Assembly (NCBI GenBank): GCA_938015435.1
Contig: CALLPN010000001.1
Location: 372,001 to 436,000, forward strand
Direction: 5' to 3'
Length of the DNA stretch: 64,000 bases
DNA from: an uncultured Saprospiraceae bacterium
Lineage (GTDB): Bacteria > Bacteroidota > Bacteroidia > Chitinophagales > Saprospiraceae
Shown here: piece by piece, positions 1 to 12,272 of the stretch
Numbering within the stretch: position 1 is the stretch's first letter
Layout: each line of letters starts with the position of its first letter
Notes under the pieces: model-generated
The model's input: only the letters and a program-made list of their open reading frames with translations
Database searches by the model: none
What the model was told of the DNA's origin: nothing
Translations under genes and position numbers: made by a program

Positions 1-133
1 CACCAATCAATCTATAATCATAATGAAAATCATGCCCATATCTATCACCAATAGCATCCAAAACTTTAATTGCCTGTTGCATTACTTCTGGACCAATACC
101 ATCACCACCTAAAATTGTTATCTTTTTTTCCAT
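1..133 (-). CDS. leuB: 3-isopropylmalate dehydrogenase, N-terminal part (truncated by window edge)
   Basis: Reverse complement reads MEKKITILGGDGIGPEVMQQAIKVLDAIGDRYGHDFHYDYRLIG, with the GDGIGPE motif of isopropylmalate dehydrogenases; directly downstream of leuD. Not in the ORF track. Confidence 0.9.
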   Translation of the reverse strand, partial: MEKKITILGGDGIGPEVMQQAIKVLDAIGDRYGHDFHYDYRLIG

Positions 134-188
134 CGAATATCGATTATAAATTATTGAGGTTGTTAATTCAAAGTTATTTTTCTACGTA

Positions 189-782
189 TCAATAAATTAG
201 TTGTTGACTTTCAAATTCTTCGATCCTATCTCTTTGAGATAACAAGTAGTCAATATCATCATACCCATTAAGTAAACACATTTTTTTGTAGGTACTTACT
301 TCAAAAGAAAATAATTTATCTGATCCCACAATCTCTAATGTTTGATTCTCCAGGTTTACCTGAAACTCGACTTTTACATTTTCTTCAATTGCTTTAAACA
401 CTTGTTGCAATTCATCTGGGGTAATCTGTATCGGCAACAATCCATTATTCAACGCATTCCCTTTAAAAATATCAGCAAAAAAACTACTTATCACAATCCT
501 AAATCCATAATCATCGAGCGACCAAGCTGCATGTTCACGACTAGACCCACATCCAAAATTATTTCCAGCGACCAGAATCTCTCCACTATACATCCTATTA
601 TTAAGTACAAAATCCTTCACTTCACTACCATCAGAATTATAACGCCAGTCACGAAACAGGTTTTCCCCAAACCCTTCTCTAGTTAAAGCCTTAAGGAACC
701 TTGCCGGAATAATCTGATCTGTATCTACATCCTCTATCGGAAGAGGGATTGCAGTAGATCTAATTTTAGTTAATTTTTTCAT
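189..782 (-). CDS. leuD: 3-isopropylmalate dehydratase small subunit
   Basis: 197 aa; [19 protein letters not shown] and [12 protein letters not shown] motifs; next to leuC. Confidence 0.97.
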   Translation of the reverse strand: MKKLTKIRSTAIPLPIEDVDTDQIIPARFLKALTREGFGENLFRDWRYNSDGSEVKDFVLNNRMYSGEILVAGNNFGCGSSREHAAWSLDDYGFRIVISSFFADIFKGNALNNGLLPIQITPDELQQVFKAIEENVKVEFQVNLENQTLEIVGSDKLFSFEVSTYKKMCLLNGYDDIDYLLSQRDRIEEFESQQLIY

Positions 783-867
783 TAAGAATTATTAATTCAT
801 TTTAATAAAATTAATTCAATACAAATTTTGACAAAATAGAATAACACAGGTTACAATCAATTAATCA

Positions 868-2250
868 TCAATCTATTAATAGCCGAACATCCTCTATCTT
901 GCCGCTTACAGCAGCAGCGGCAGCCATTAATGGACTTGCCAAAATCGTCCTTGCTCCTGGGCCTTGTCTACCTTCAAAATTTCTATTACTTGTAGAAATA
1001 CAGTACTCACCTGAAGGTATTTTGTCTTCGTTCATACCTAAGCAAGCGGAACATCCAGGCTCTCGAAGCTCAAAGCCTGCTTCAATAAATATCTTATCTA
1101 AACCCTCTTGTTTCGCTTGAGCTTCTACTTGTTTTGAACCTGGAACGATCATCACACTTACTTCATTAGATTTTTTCTTCCCACTTACATATTCAGCAAC
1201 TATTCTTAAATCTTCTATTCGAGCATTCGTGCAGCTTCCTATAAATACATGCTGGATTTTTTGACCAAGAAGTGATTCTCCTTTTTTTAATCCCATGTAA
1301 GCCAATGACTTGTCAAAAGAAGCAACATTATTAATCTCTGGAATCAAGTCATCTATTTTGATACCCATTCCTGGATTGGTGCCAAAGGTGACCATCGGTG
1401 AGATATCCTTTGCATAAAATTTTTCTTCCCTATCAAACATAGCATTCGTATCAGAAAATAATGTTTGCCAATAAGATTTTGCATTATCCCAATTATCACC
1501 TTTAGGTACTCTCTCTTTGCCCTTAAGATAAGCATAAGTAACCTCATCTGGTGCTATCAAACCGCCTCTCGCTCCCATTTCTATACTCATATTACAGATT
1601 GTCATACGAGCCTCCATTGACAATGATCTTATTGTCGATCCTGCGTATTCAATAAAATACCCTGTACCTCCAGCTGCTGTCAATTTGGAAATAATGTATA
1701 AAATGATATCCTTGGCAAAAACTCCTTTACTCAGTTCGCCTTCAATCGTAATTCGCATCGTATTAGGCCTATTCATAAGTATGCACTGAGTTGCGAGCGT
1801 CTGCTCTACTTGACTTGTACCTATACCAAAAGCAATACTTCCAAATGCCCCATGAGTACTAGTATGACTGTCACCACATACTATAGTCATACCTGGTTTA
1901 GTAATTCCTAATTCAGGACCTATAATATGCACAATACCATTCTTTTCATGCCCCAACTCATAAAGCTCAACATCAAACTCTCTGCAATTATCTGTGAGCT
2001 TTTTGACTTGTGCCCTGGACATAGGTTCAATTATCGGAAGATGCTGATTGATCGTCGGTACATTATGGTCAGCAGTAGCTAAAGTTTTTTGCGTTCTGAA
2101 TACGGAAATTCCTCTTTTTTTCAATCCATCAAAAGCCTGAGGACTTGTCACTTCGTGAATGAAATGTTGATCAATATAAATCACATCTACACCGTCTATA
2201 GAGTCTACGATATGCGCATCCCAAAGCTTATCAAATAAAGTCTTACTCAT
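868..2250 (-). CDS. leuC: 3-isopropylmalate dehydratase large subunit
   Basis: 460 aa; aconitase-family motifs ([53 protein letters not shown]). Confidence 0.97.
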   Translation of the reverse strand: MSKTLFDKLWDAHIVDSIDGVDVIYIDQHFIHEVTSPQAFDGLKKRGISVFRTQKTLATADHNVPTINQHLPIIEPMSRAQVKKLTDNCREFDVELYELGHEKNGIVHIIGPELGITKPGMTIVCGDSHTSTHGAFGSIAFGIGTSQVEQTLATQCILMNRPNTMRITIEGELSKGVFAKDIILYIISKLTAAGGTGYFIEYAGSTIRSLSMEARMTICNMSIEMGARGGLIAPDEVTYAYLKGKERVPKGDNWDNAKSYWQTLFSDTNAMFDREEKFYAKDISPMVTFGTNPGMGIKIDDLIPEINNVASFDKSLAYMGLKKGESLLGQKIQHVFIGSCTNARIEDLRIVAEYVSGKKKSNEVSVMIVPGSKQVEAQAKQEGLDKIFIEAGFELREPGCSACLGMNEDKIPSGEYCISTSNRNFEGRQGPGARTILASPLMAAAAAVSGKIEDVRLLID

Positions 2251-2356
2251 GTATATTGAAATTAAAAAAGATTTGGCAACAGCCTATTACTAACTATTCA
2301 CTTACTTTAAAGCTGCGCCAAATCTAGAAACTGGATTTTATATTACTTGATTTATA

Positions 2357-3517
2357 TTAAATTACTTTTTTGAAAATTGACCTCAATATTAAATTGAGAT
2401 CAGTATCGGTGATCTCCGCTTGCTGATCTGCAACAGTAATAAATTTTTGATAAACAATATCCAACTCATCTTTGGAAAGATCGAAACCTATATTCTTAGA
2501 CCTATAAGCCAACGCCGCCCTACCACTTCGCGCTGTAAGTACTATTTTACTTTGATCTACTCCTACTTCACGAGGATCTATTATCTCATAATTTGCCCTG
2601 TGCTTTATCACTCCATCTTGATGTATACCTGATGAATGTGCAAATGCATTATCCCCAACAATTGCTTTATTAGCCTGAACCGGCATTGACATACTTTCAG
2701 AGACTAACCTACTCAATGGATTAAGCATTGGTGTTTTTATATTCGTTTCGAATATATCCTTATACCTATGTGTCAAAATCATAACCACTTCTTCTAGAGC
2801 AGTATTCCCAGCTCTCTCTCCTATTCCATTGATGGTACATTCTATTTGAGTCGCACCGCCTAACACTGCAGCGATAGAATTAGCAGTCGCCATACCTAGA
2901 TCATTATGACAATGTGCAGAAATATCACATTTGTGAATGCCTCTAACATTCTCTACTAAATATTTGATTTTTGCTCCATATTCGTCAGGCATACAATATC
3001 CCGTAGTATCAGGAATATTGAGCACTGTAGCCCCTTCGTCAACTGCTACTTGTATTACTTTCGCTAAATATTCGTTATCTGTCCGTCCTGCATCCTCTGC
3101 ATAAAATTCAACATCCTCTACAAAAGATTTTGCGTATTTAACGGCTGCTCTTGCCCTATCAATAATTTTATCTGGAGACGAATTGAATTTATATTTGATA
3201 TGATCCGGAGAAGTCCCTATTCCTGTATGAATCCTTGGATATTTAGCATACTTTAATGATTCGGCCGCAATTTTAATATCATTCTCTACTGATCTAGATA
3301 AAGCGCAAACTATAGTATTTCTTAGTTCTTTCGATATCATTTCTACTGCACTAAAGTCACCAGGGCTAGAGACTGGAAAACCTGCCTCTAAAACATCTAC
3401 GCCTAGAACTTCCAATTGCTTTGCCACTACTAGTTTTTGACGGTGATTAAGCTTACATCCAGGTACTTGTTCCCCATCGCGAAGTGTCGTATCGAATATC
3501 TTAATTTGTTTTGCCAT
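2357..3517 (-). CDS. leuA: 2-isopropylmalate synthase
   Basis: 386 aa; [17 protein letters not shown] start, [13 protein letters not shown] and [14 protein letters not shown] motifs; cluster context. Confidence 0.93.
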   Translation of the reverse strand: MAKQIKIFDTTLRDGEQVPGCKLNHRQKLVVAKQLEVLGVDVLEAGFPVSSPGDFSAVEMISKELRNTIVCALSRSVENDIKIAAESLKYAKYPRIHTGIGTSPDHIKYKFNSSPDKIIDRARAAVKYAKSFVEDVEFYAEDAGRTDNEYLAKVIQVAVDEGATVLNIPDTTGYCMPDEYGAKIKYLVENVRGIHKCDISAHCHNDLGMATANSIAAVLGGATQIECTINGIGERAGNTALEEVVMILTHRYKDIFETNIKTPMLNPLSRLVSESMSMPVQANKAIVGDNAFAHSSGIHQDGVIKHRANYEIIDPREVGVDQSKIVLTARSGRAALAYRSKNIGFDLSKDELDIVYQKFITVADQQAEITDTDLNLILRSIFKKVI

Positions 3518-3668
3518 ATCTCATAATTAATTTCCAATTATTATTATCAAATATAGATTACCGAAGATTATGTATATCACGTATATATAATTAACATTAC
3601 GACAGCCACAGCACCCAATTAAACCGCTATTTACTGATTATCAATCACTTAAAACAAGATCAACTACA

Positions 3669-5210
3669 ATGCCTAAGGTATCTACAGAACATCTCTTAGA
3701 AGTAATTCGAAGTCTAACGAAATCAGAAAAACGCAATTTCAGAATACACTCCGAGCGAAATAATAAAAGCTCTGATTTACTTTTTATCCAAGTTTATGAT
3801 TTCTTAGATCGCTTCGATAGATATGATGAAAAACTATTACTAAAGAGGATCCCTAAATTAAAAAAGTCACAACTCTCGAATATAAAAGCACATTTGTACA
3901 AACTGATTCTTGCTAGCCTAAGAAGAATAGACAAAAAATCTGAATTAGACATCAGCATCAGAGACCAATTGGACTACTCGAGAATACTATACAACAAAGG
4001 ATTATATAGAGCCAGTCTCGCACTATTGGACAAAACCAAAAAGCTCGCTTGTCAACATGGCTTTTTCTCTAGTGCCTTGTCCGCGTTGGAATTTGAAAAA
4101 TTTATTGAGAGCCAATATATAACGGGTAGTATGTACCCTAAAGCCAAGCAGATTACTAATGAAACTGCAGATCTTATTGAAAAACTCACACTGACTCATA
4201 GATTATCTAATCTTTCACTATCCATGTATGCCTTTTACCTTCAGCATGGTCACATCAAAATAGGTTCTATATACGATGAAGTGACTAATCATTTTATCTC
4301 TTCACTTCCAGATGTAGAGTACAAGTCGATGGATTTTTATCAAAAACTTTATTTCACTCAATCCAGTGCATGGTACTGCATGATGACGCTCGACTTCCCC
4401 AACCACTTTAAACACGCTAAAAAGTGGCTTGACTTATTTGATGAATATCCGAATAAAAAACAATCAGAAACCACCTTATATATCAAAGGCTTACACAATG
4501 TTCTTTCGGCCTTATTCATGAATAGTGCGACTAAAAAATTCCTTGGGCATTATGATAAATTAATGCACTTTGAAAAATCGGACAAATTTAAAATTACCGC
4601 AAATGAACTTAGCCAATTATCACTTTATCAAACACTTCATACCATTCACAAAATTTACTTAACTGCAGAATATTCCAAAAACGAAAAACACATACCTGCA
4701 ATAGAAAACTTAATCAATGAAAATCCTCACAATTGGGATAGTCATAGGATATTAGTACTCAAGTACAAAGTAGCATGCGTATACTTTGGAGCGAGTAAGT
4801 ACGACAAAGCAACAACCCTACTCAACTTAATCATCAATAAAAACTACAGTGGGATTAGACAAGATATCCAATGCTATGCGCGCATACTCAATCTTGCCGC
4901 ACATTTCAATCTAGGCAATGAAACATTAGTAAGTTATCAAGTTAGAAGTGTATATAGATTTTTATTAAAAATGGATCAGCAGGAAAAAGTGTTACAGGAG
5001 ATCTTTAAATTTTTAAGAAAAACGCCAAACATTTTACCTTCACAACTCAAAACAGAATTCAGAAAATTACGAGCGATTCTTCGACCACTTTCTAAGGACC
5101 CAAAAGAAAGGAGACCTTTCATATATTTTGACATCATCGCGTGGCTTGACAGTAGGATTAATGGAACTAAGATTGAAGTAGAGGTCCAAAAAAAAATTAA
5201 AAATAATTGA
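3669..5210 (+). CDS. conserved hypothetical protein (helical, TPR-like), 513 aa
   Basis: Long ORF with ATG start; alpha-helical sequence typical of a Bacteroidota-restricted family (MPKVSTEHLLEVIRSLTKSEKRNFRIHSER...). Confidence 0.8.
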   Translation: MPKVSTEHLLEVIRSLTKSEKRNFRIHSERNNKSSDLLFIQVYDFLDRFDRYDEKLLLKRIPKLKKSQLSNIKAHLYKLILASLRRIDKKSELDISIRDQLDYSRILYNKGLYRASLALLDKTKKLACQHGFFSSALSALEFEKFIESQYITGSMYPKAKQITNETADLIEKLTLTHRLSNLSLSMYAFYLQHGHIKIGSIYDEVTNHFISSLPDVEYKSMDFYQKLYFTQSSAWYCMMTLDFPNHFKHAKKWLDLFDEYPNKKQSETTLYIKGLHNVLSALFMNSATKKFLGHYDKLMHFEKSDKFKITANELSQLSLYQTLHTIHKIYLTAEYSKNEKHIPAIENLINENPHNWDSHRILVLKYKVACVYFGASKYDKATTLLNLIINKNYSGIRQDIQCYARILNLAAHFNLGNETLVSYQVRSVYRFLLKMDQQEKVLQEIFKFLRKTPNILPSQLKTEFRKLRAILRPLSKDPKERRPFIYFDIIAWLDSRINGTKIEVEVQKKIKNN

Positions 5211-5263
5211 CTTTAATGTACATATAAAACAATCGAACATCTTGACTTACAAAATACTTGACT

Positions 5264-5295
5264 AACTCTTAAGCAGAGTTCTTTTTATTATTTTT
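5264..5295 (+). terminator. Rho-independent terminator of the 3669 gene (abuts the convergent ilvA end)
   Basis: AACTCT-TAAGC-AGAGTT stem followed by CTTTTTATTATTTTTTT. Confidence 0.6.
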
Positions 5296-6558
5296 TTATA
5301 CCAACATATCCATTAGCACAGAGTTCTCATTGAGATAACCACCATAAAATTGTTTGTCTTTCATTCTTGACATCAGAGGATCGAAGTCTTTTTTGTCTTT
5401 CAGTTCGACACCTACAACTGCTGTTCCTTTTCCCCTAGAAGTCTTTTTGGTATATTCAAAATGAGTAATATCATCCGATGGGCCAAGTATATCTACAACA
5501 AACTCTTTGAGTGCTCCTGCACGTTGAGGAAATTTCACTAAGAAGTAATGCTTCAGACCTTGATAAAGCATTGCTCTTTCCTTGATCTCCTCCATCCGCG
5601 TGATATCATTATTCCCTCCACTGATAATACAGACTACGTTCTTTCCTTTGATTTGTTCAGAGTATTGATCTAAGGCAGATATACTTAAGGCTCCTGCGGG
5701 TTCTAATACTATCGCGGCCTTATTATATACGTATAGGATCGTTTCACAGATCTTACCTTCATCGACAGTAATCATATCATCTAGATTAGCTTGACAAATA
5801 TGAAAGTTGCGCTCTCCCACTCTCTTTACCGAAGCTCCATCTACGAACTTATCTACATGATCTAAAGTATAATTAGTTCTATGATCTAAGGATGTCTTCA
5901 TAGAAGGCGCACCTTTCGGCTCTACTCCGATGATCTTAGTTTGCGGCGACAAGGTCTTCAATACTGTACTCAGACCCGCAGCCAATCCACCTCCACCAAC
6001 TGGAAGAAAGATATAATCTATAGGTGCGGTACTTTGCTTTAGTATTTCCAATCCAATTGTAGCCTGCCCTTCTATCACTTTTTCATCATCGAATGGATGT
6101 ATGAATGACATATCATTTGCCACACAATAAACCTTAGCATGTTCGCTGGCTTCATCGAAAGTATCACCTACCAATATCACTTCGACATACTTTTCACCAA
6201 ACATCTTTACTTGATTGATTTTTTGACCTGGCGTCGGACTTGGCATAAATATCTTCCCATATGCTTTGAGTGCTTTGCATGAATATGCAACCCCCTGCGC
6301 ATGGTTACCCGCGCTTGCACATACTACACCTTTAGCTAATTGCTTAGCCGTCAATGATTTCATCTTGTTATATGCACCACGAATCTTATAAGATCGTACT
6401 ATCTGCAAATCTTCACGCTTAAGCATCACATTACATCCATATGCTTTGGAATAATTGATACTCTGATCTAAGGGAGTAATACTTGCTACTCCGTCAAGTA
6501 ACTGCGCCGCTGACTTAACATCTTCAAGATCTGGAAAATAATGATTCGTCGTTTCCAT
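5296..6558 (-). CDS. ilvA: threonine dehydratase, biosynthetic type
   Basis: 420 aa; PLP site KREDLQIVRSYKIRGAYNKM, VGGGGLAAG glycine loop, C-terminal ACT-like region. Confidence 0.95.
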   Translation of the reverse strand: METTNHYFPDLEDVKSAAQLLDGVASITPLDQSINYSKAYGCNVMLKREDLQIVRSYKIRGAYNKMKSLTAKQLAKGVVCASAGNHAQGVAYSCKALKAYGKIFMPSPTPGQKINQVKMFGEKYVEVILVGDTFDEASEHAKVYCVANDMSFIHPFDDEKVIEGQATIGLEILKQSTAPIDYIFLPVGGGGLAAGLSTVLKTLSPQTKIIGVEPKGAPSMKTSLDHRTNYTLDHVDKFVDGASVKRVGERNFHICQANLDDMITVDEGKICETILYVYNKAAIVLEPAGALSISALDQYSEQIKGKNVVCIISGGNNDITRMEEIKERAMLYQGLKHYFLVKFPQRAGALKEFVVDILGPSDDITHFEYTKKTSRGKGTAVVGVELKDKKDFDPLMSRMKDKQFYGGYLNENSVLMDMLV

Positions 6559-6560
6559 AA

Positions 6561-8057
6561 TTATACTTCATCTACTTCGGCAACGTCAGTTTTTATTGAC
6601 TTCATCGCAGTCATTGCAGTTCGCAATTTCTTTCCTATGATTTCTATCTCATGATTTCTAATCGCATCATTCACTCTTATGAGTTCGAGATTGTCAACAT
6701 CATGATTTGTCCTGTAAGGCTTTCCGATGAGATCAGTAGATACCGTCTGCATAAACTCAGATAGCAAAGGCTTACAGGCATGATCAAAAAGATAACAACC
6801 GTACTCCGCTGTATCAGAGATTACTCGATTCATTTCATATAATTTTTTCCTAGCAATCGTATTGGCAATCAATGGTAACTCATGCAACGATTCGTAATAT
6901 GCGGAGTCTTCTACGATCCCTGCACTCACCATAGTTTCGAATGCTAATTCTACTCCTGACTTGACAAAAGCAACTAAAAGTAACCCATGATCAAAATACT
7001 CTTGCTCAGAAATATGTTTTTTGCTAATTTCTGTTTTTTCGAAAGCAGTTTCACCAGTGGCTCCTCTCCATTTCAATAGATTAACATCGTCATTATCCCA
7101 GTCTTGCATCATAGTCTGAGAAAAATGGCCAGAAATAACATCATCCATGTGCTTTTCAAATAATGGTCTCATTATATCTTTCAATTCTAATGATAGATCA
7201 TATGCTTTAATCTTAGCTGGATTAGAAAGTCTATCCATCATATTGGTCACACCGCCATGCTTAAGAGCTTCAGTAATCGTCTCCCATCCATACTGTATCA
7301 ATTTAGCCGCATAGCTCGCTTCGATTCCCTCGGCTACCATCTTATCAAATGATAATATCGCACCGGTCTGTAATAGTCCGCAAAGAATAGTTTGCTCTCC
7401 CATCAAATCACTTTTCACTTCCGCTATGAAAGAAGATTCCAATACTCCTGCTTTATCTCCTCCTGTCGCCACTGCATATGCTTTAGCTTGAGACCATCCT
7501 TTATTCTCAGGATCATTTTCTGGATGCACTGCGATGAGTGTAGGTACACCAAAGCCACGCTTATACTCTTCTCTAACTTCAGTGCCTGGGCACTTGGGAG
7601 CCACCATAATCACTGTAAGATCATCTCGCACCTTCATCCCTTCTTCGACTATATTAAATCCGTGAGAATAACTTAACGTTGCTCCTTTTTTCATTAGTGG
7701 CATTACGGCTTGTACCACATTGGTGTGTTGCTTATCTGGAGTTAGATTAAGTACTAGATCCGCAGTTGGAATAAGCTGATCATATGTACCCACATTAAAC
7801 CCATTCTCTGTTGCATTTACAAACGAAGCTCGCTTCTCATCTATCGATTGCTGTCTCAGTGCATAAGAGATATCTAAACCTGAGTCTCTCATATTTAATC
7901 CTTGATTGAGTCCTTGCGCACCACAACCAACTATTACTATCTTTTTACTTTTCAATGTTTCTACTCCATCTTCGAATTCAGATGCCTCCATAAAGCGGCA
8001 TTTCCCTAATTGATCTAGTTGATTTCTAAGTGATAATGAGTTAAAATAATTTGCCAT
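6561..8057 (-). CDS. ilvC: ketol-acid reductoisomerase (long, class II form)
   Basis: 498 aa; [28 protein letters not shown] Rossmann motif; length and duplicated C-terminal domain match class II KARI. Confidence 0.96.
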   Translation of the reverse strand: MANYFNSLSLRNQLDQLGKCRFMEASEFEDGVETLKSKKIVIVGCGAQGLNQGLNMRDSGLDISYALRQQSIDEKRASFVNATENGFNVGTYDQLIPTADLVLNLTPDKQHTNVVQAVMPLMKKGATLSYSHGFNIVEEGMKVRDDLTVIMVAPKCPGTEVREEYKRGFGVPTLIAVHPENDPENKGWSQAKAYAVATGGDKAGVLESSFIAEVKSDLMGEQTILCGLLQTGAILSFDKMVAEGIEASYAAKLIQYGWETITEALKHGGVTNMMDRLSNPAKIKAYDLSLELKDIMRPLFEKHMDDVISGHFSQTMMQDWDNDDVNLLKWRGATGETAFEKTEISKKHISEQEYFDHGLLLVAFVKSGVELAFETMVSAGIVEDSAYYESLHELPLIANTIARKKLYEMNRVISDTAEYGCYLFDHACKPLLSEFMQTVSTDLIGKPYRTNHDVDNLELIRVNDAIRNHEIEIIGKKLRTAMTAMKSIKTDVAEVDEV

Positions 8058-8109
8058 CTTGATATATTTTTATGTTCTTGTTTTCTATTAAATAATAATT
8101 GCGAAAATT

Positions 8110-8637
8110 CTACTTCATTGCTTCTAGCGTTTTGGAAATTTCCAAAGGCTCTTTGGTTACTGCAATACGACCCGCTCTTACGAACTGTAATATTCCAAAT
8201 GCTTTGAGCTTCTCATAAAGCGTTTCTACTTCTTTTTTTAAGCCTGATTTTTCCAGAACAAAAAACTCTTTAAAAACACTGACAATATTAGCGTTACTTT
8301 CCTTAATAATATTTTGAATCTCAGCATCCTCCAATAGCAAATTAGAAGACATCTTAAACAAACATGATTCTTGATAGATTGTATCTTCATCGAGATGATA
8401 ATAAGCCTTTATTACTTCTACTTGTTTTTCAATTTGTCCAATTATTTTTTTCATCTGATCTTCACTTACAGATATCAAAATAGTCCATCTCGAAACTCCT
8501 TCTACCTCAGATACGGATGAGTTTATGCTTTCAATATTAACATGACGCCTTTGAAATATAGCAGATATTCTATTAAGTAATCCGATATTATTTTCTGTAT
8601 ATACAGATACTGTATATAGGTGTATTTTATTTTCCAT
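8110..8637 (-). CDS. ilvN: acetolactate synthase small (regulatory) subunit
   Basis: 175 aa; N-terminal ACT domain (YTVSVYTENNIGLLNRISAIFQRRHVNIESINSSVSE); follows ilvB. Confidence 0.93.
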   Translation of the reverse strand: MENKIHLYTVSVYTENNIGLLNRISAIFQRRHVNIESINSSVSEVEGVSRWTILISVSEDQMKKIIGQIEKQVEVIKAYYHLDEDTIYQESCLFKMSSNLLLEDAEIQNIIKESNANIVSVFKEFFVLEKSGLKKEVETLYEKLKAFGILQFVRAGRIAVTKEPLEISKTLEAMK

Positions 8638-8639
8638 AA

Positions 8640-10355
8640 TTATTTTAATCTTATCTCTGATACACTAGCACCACTAGGCACCATTGGAAATACATTATTT
8701 TCTTTTCCTACCATCACTTCCAGTAAATAACTTCCTTTACTATTTAAAAAAGCATCGAGAGCAGTATCTAAATTTTCTCTTTGCTCCACTTTATTAGCAG
8801 GAATATGATAGCCTTTTGCTATTATCTGAAAATCAGGATTAACCATCTCCGTAAATGAATAACGACGATCAAAAAACATCTCTTGCCATTGTCTTACCAT
8901 ACCCAAAAATTCATTGTTTAGTATAAGAATTTTGACATCCACACCTGATTGATATATAGTACCGAGTTCTTGTATTGTCATCTGAAAACCTCCATCTCCG
9001 ATCACGGCTATCACTTGTCGGTCTGGTGCACCAAACTTAGCACCAATTGCCGCTGGCAATGCAAACCCCATCGTCCCAAGGCCTCCAGAAGTAATATTAG
9101 ATCTCCACTTAGAAAATTCGTAGTAACGCTGTGCTACCATTTGATGCTGCCCTACATCAGTAACCAATACTGACTCTCCTTTCGTTTTGTCAGATATTAA
9201 TTTGATTACTTCTCCCATCGATATAGGTTGGTCATTAGCAGGACTGATTTCTTTTTTGATCACCACATCATATTCTTCTTGATAGAGATCATTAAATTGT
9301 GACAACCATTTAGCATGAGATCTCCGTGTAATCGCTTCTGTAATAAGTGGTAACGTGATTTTACAATCTCCTAAAACTGCGACATCTGCTTGTACGTTTT
9401 TACTGATTTCCGCTGGATCTAATTCCAAATGAATGACTTTGGCCTGTTTAGCATATCTACTCAAATCACCAGTTACTCTATCGTCAAAACGCATTCCGAT
9501 GGCTATTAGTACATCACATTCATTAGTCATTATATTAGGGCCATAGTTACCATGCATTCCAAGCATACCTACATTGAGTGGATGGCTATCCTTAAGAGCA
9601 GACAAGCCCATTATAGTCCATGCAGAAGGAATACCAGACTTATCTACAAAGGCTTCAAATTCTTTTTGCGCATCAGCTAATAATACACCTTGACCAAACA
9701 ATACCAGTGGTTTTTTCGCATGGTTGATAAGATCAGCGGCTTTCCATATAGAGGATTTTTCTATTTCTGGGTCTGCCACGTAACTTCTGACTTGATTGCA
9801 GACTTGATACTCAAATTCGCATTCCCCAAATTGAGCATCTTTCGTAATATCAATCACAACAGGACCAGGCCTTCCACTACGTGCAATATAAAATGCCTTA
9901 GCCACAGCCGCTGGGATTTCTTCTGCCTTCGTAATCTGTACATTCCACTTTGTAACTGGCATAGATATCCCCATCACATCAGTCTCTTGGAAAGCATCCG
10001 TACCTAACAGATGACTAGCTACCTGACCTGTAATACATACCATCGGTGTAGAGTCAATCTGAGCATCTGCAATCCCCGTAATCAAGTTAGTCGCTCCTGG
10101 ACCACTTGTCGCAAATACTACTCCGACTTTGCCAGATATTCTAGCATAGCCTTGAGCGGCATGGGTAGCCCCTTGCTCATGCCTTACTAACAGATGATTT
10201 ATTTTTTCTCGATAGCCATGTAATGCATCATAGATCGGCATGATAGCTCCACCAGGGTAACCAAAAATTGTATCTACTTGCTCAGCCAATAGGCATTCTA
10301 TTAGAGCTTGAGATCCAGAAATTGACTTCGTTTTGTTCTTAGTACTTACTTCCAT
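8640..10355 (-). CDS. ilvB: acetolactate synthase large subunit
   Basis: 571 aa; ThDP enzyme: FGYPGGAIMPIYDAL, GPGATNLITGIADA, GDGGFQMTIQELGT. Confidence 0.97.
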   Translation of the reverse strand: MEVSTKNKTKSISGSQALIECLLAEQVDTIFGYPGGAIMPIYDALHGYREKINHLLVRHEQGATHAAQGYARISGKVGVVFATSGPGATNLITGIADAQIDSTPMVCITGQVASHLLGTDAFQETDVMGISMPVTKWNVQITKAEEIPAAVAKAFYIARSGRPGPVVIDITKDAQFGECEFEYQVCNQVRSYVADPEIEKSSIWKAADLINHAKKPLVLFGQGVLLADAQKEFEAFVDKSGIPSAWTIMGLSALKDSHPLNVGMLGMHGNYGPNIMTNECDVLIAIGMRFDDRVTGDLSRYAKQAKVIHLELDPAEISKNVQADVAVLGDCKITLPLITEAITRRSHAKWLSQFNDLYQEEYDVVIKKEISPANDQPISMGEVIKLISDKTKGESVLVTDVGQHQMVAQRYYEFSKWRSNITSGGLGTMGFALPAAIGAKFGAPDRQVIAVIGDGGFQMTIQELGTIYQSGVDVKILILNNEFLGMVRQWQEMFFDRRYSFTEMVNPDFQIIAKGYHIPANKVEQRENLDTALDAFLNSKGSYLLEVMVGKENNVFPMVPSGASVSEIRLK

Positions 10356-10479
10356 ATCAATGGGTTATTTATTTTATATTTTCTCTTTCAATTCGCTCTT
10401 CCTTTCTTAGACTTTTTCTTCAAGCCTTTTTCTTAGCCTTTTTCTTCAGGACTTTTTCTTGAAAATCTTTCTTGAAAAT

Positions 10480-10557
10480 CTTTCTTCGGAGGGCGGGAGC
10501 CCTTCGAAGAAAGATGATCGCTTAAAGGTTAGCTTTCGTTGAAGGGCTCCTGCCCTC
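10480..10557. repeat. nested inverted repeat in the ilvD-ilvB spacer
   Basis: GAGGGCGGGAGCCCTTCGAAGAAAG (10489-10513) pairs with CTTTCGTTGAAGGGCTCCTGCCCTC (10533-10557); an alternative inner hairpin CTTTCTTCG (10480-10488)/CGAAGAAAG (10505-10513) shares one arm. Confidence 0.8.
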
Positions 10558-10577
10558 TCAACTAAAGCTTTTAGTAT

Positions 10578-12266
10578 TTATTTATCTGTCACACAACCCG
10601 TAGAAGCAGATGACACCTCTCTAGCATATTTAAACAATACTCCTCTACTTACTTTTAGTGGTGGTGCAGTCCAAGAATGCTTTCTATTTTCAATTTCTTC
10701 ATGGGTTATATCTACATTAATTGTATTTAACTCTGCATCTATAGTAATCATATCTCCATCTTGTAGTAATCCAATCATACCCCCGATTTGAGCTTCTGGA
10801 GTAATATGTCCCACAACAAATCCATGCGTCCCACCAGAGAATCTACCGTCAGTAATCAATGCTACATCTTGGCCTAATCCCGCTCCAATAATTGCAGCTG
10901 TGGGCTTCAACATTTCAGGCATTCCTGGACCACCTTTGGGGCCTTCATATCTAATTACAACGACATCACCTTTATTCACTTTTCCATTAGCAATACCATC
11001 GTTAGCAGCATACTCCCCTTCAAATACTTTTGCTGGGCCAGAGAATCGCAATCCTTCTTTTCCTGTAATCTTTGCTACCGATCCTTCTTTCGCTAAATTA
11101 CCAGTAAGTATTCTGATGTGCCCAGTTGATTTTATTGGTGCGTCTATAGATTTTATTATTTTTTGGTTTTCTTTGAGATCATCAACATTAGCAAGATTTT
11201 CAGCTAAAGTTTTTCCAGTGACCGTCATACATTCACCGTGGAGCAGTCCCTGTTCTAATAAGTATTTCATTACTGCAGGTACGCCTCCTACATTATGCAA
11301 ATCTTCCATCATGTATTTTCCACTAGGTTTCAGATCTGCTAGGAAAGGAGTTTTATCACTTATTTTCTGGATATCTTCTAAGCTAAACTGAATACCAGCT
11401 GCATCCGAGATTGCTAAATAATGTAATACTGCATTAGTAGATCCACCGAGTGCTGTAACTACAGTAAGCGCATTCTCTAATGATTTTTTAGAGATAATAT
11501 CAGACGGTTTAATGTCATGAGTGAGTAAGTTCATAATGGCTTTCCCTGCTTTTTCACATTCATCTTGCTTTGCTGCTCCATCTGCTGGATTAGAAGAATT
11601 GTAAGGTAACGCAAAACCTAAAGCTTCTAATGAGGCGGCCATAGTATTGGCTGTATACATACCTCCACAAGCTCCTGCTCCTGGACATGCATTTTCGATT
11701 ACCGCATCAAACTCTTCACTGTCAATCTTACCAGATACTTTTTCTCCCCAAGCCTCAAAAGCAGAAACAATATCTAACTTACGTCCCTTATAATCTCCTG
11801 GAGCAATAGTCCCACCATAAATCAATATTGCAGGTCTATCTAATCTAAGAATTGCCATCATTGCTCCTGGCATATTTTTATCACAGCCTACAACCGTCAC
11901 CAATCCATCATAACTCATTGCACCCATTACCATCTCCATAGAATCTGCAATCAAATCTCTCGATGGTAGTGAATATCTCATACCCGGAGTACCCATAGAT
12001 ATTCCATCACTTACACCAATGGTATTAAACACTAGACCTACTCCATCAGATTCTTTCACACCTTTCTTGACTAGCTGAGCGAGTAAATTGAGATGCATAT
12101 TACAAGGATTTCCTTCATACCCAGTACTTCCTATTCCTACGAATGATTTATTAAAATCATCCTTAGTAAGTCCAACGGCATGCAACATTGCCTTAGCTGC
12201 TGGTTGACTGTCATCTTGGGTTACACATTTACTATACTTCTTATTTATCATTTTTATTTCATTCAA
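10578..12266 (-). CDS. ilvD: dihydroxy-acid dehydratase
   Basis: 562 aa; [33 protein letters not shown] and [24 protein letters not shown] motifs. Confidence 0.97.
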   Translation of the reverse strand: MNEIKMINKKYSKCVTQDDSQPAAKAMLHAVGLTKDDFNKSFVGIGSTGYEGNPCNMHLNLLAQLVKKGVKESDGVGLVFNTIGVSDGISMGTPGMRYSLPSRDLIADSMEMVMGAMSYDGLVTVVGCDKNMPGAMMAILRLDRPAILIYGGTIAPGDYKGRKLDIVSAFEAWGEKVSGKIDSEEFDAVIENACPGAGACGGMYTANTMAASLEALGFALPYNSSNPADGAAKQDECEKAGKAIMNLLTHDIKPSDIISKKSLENALTVVTALGGSTNAVLHYLAISDAAGIQFSLEDIQKISDKTPFLADLKPSGKYMMEDLHNVGGVPAVMKYLLEQGLLHGECMTVTGKTLAENLANVDDLKENQKIIKSIDAPIKSTGHIRILTGNLAKEGSVAKITGKEGLRFSGPAKVFEGEYAANDGIANGKVNKGDVVVIRYEGPKGGPGMPEMLKPTAAIIGAGLGQDVALITDGRFSGGTHGFVVGHITPEAQIGGMIGLLQDGDMITIDAELNTINVDITHEEIENRKHSWTAPPLKVSRGVLFKYAREVSSASTGCVTDK

Positions 12267-12272
12267 TTAGCA

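Noticed and set aside
10900-11391. 163-aa plus-strand ORF
   Set aside because: Antisense to ilvD, which is clearly coding.
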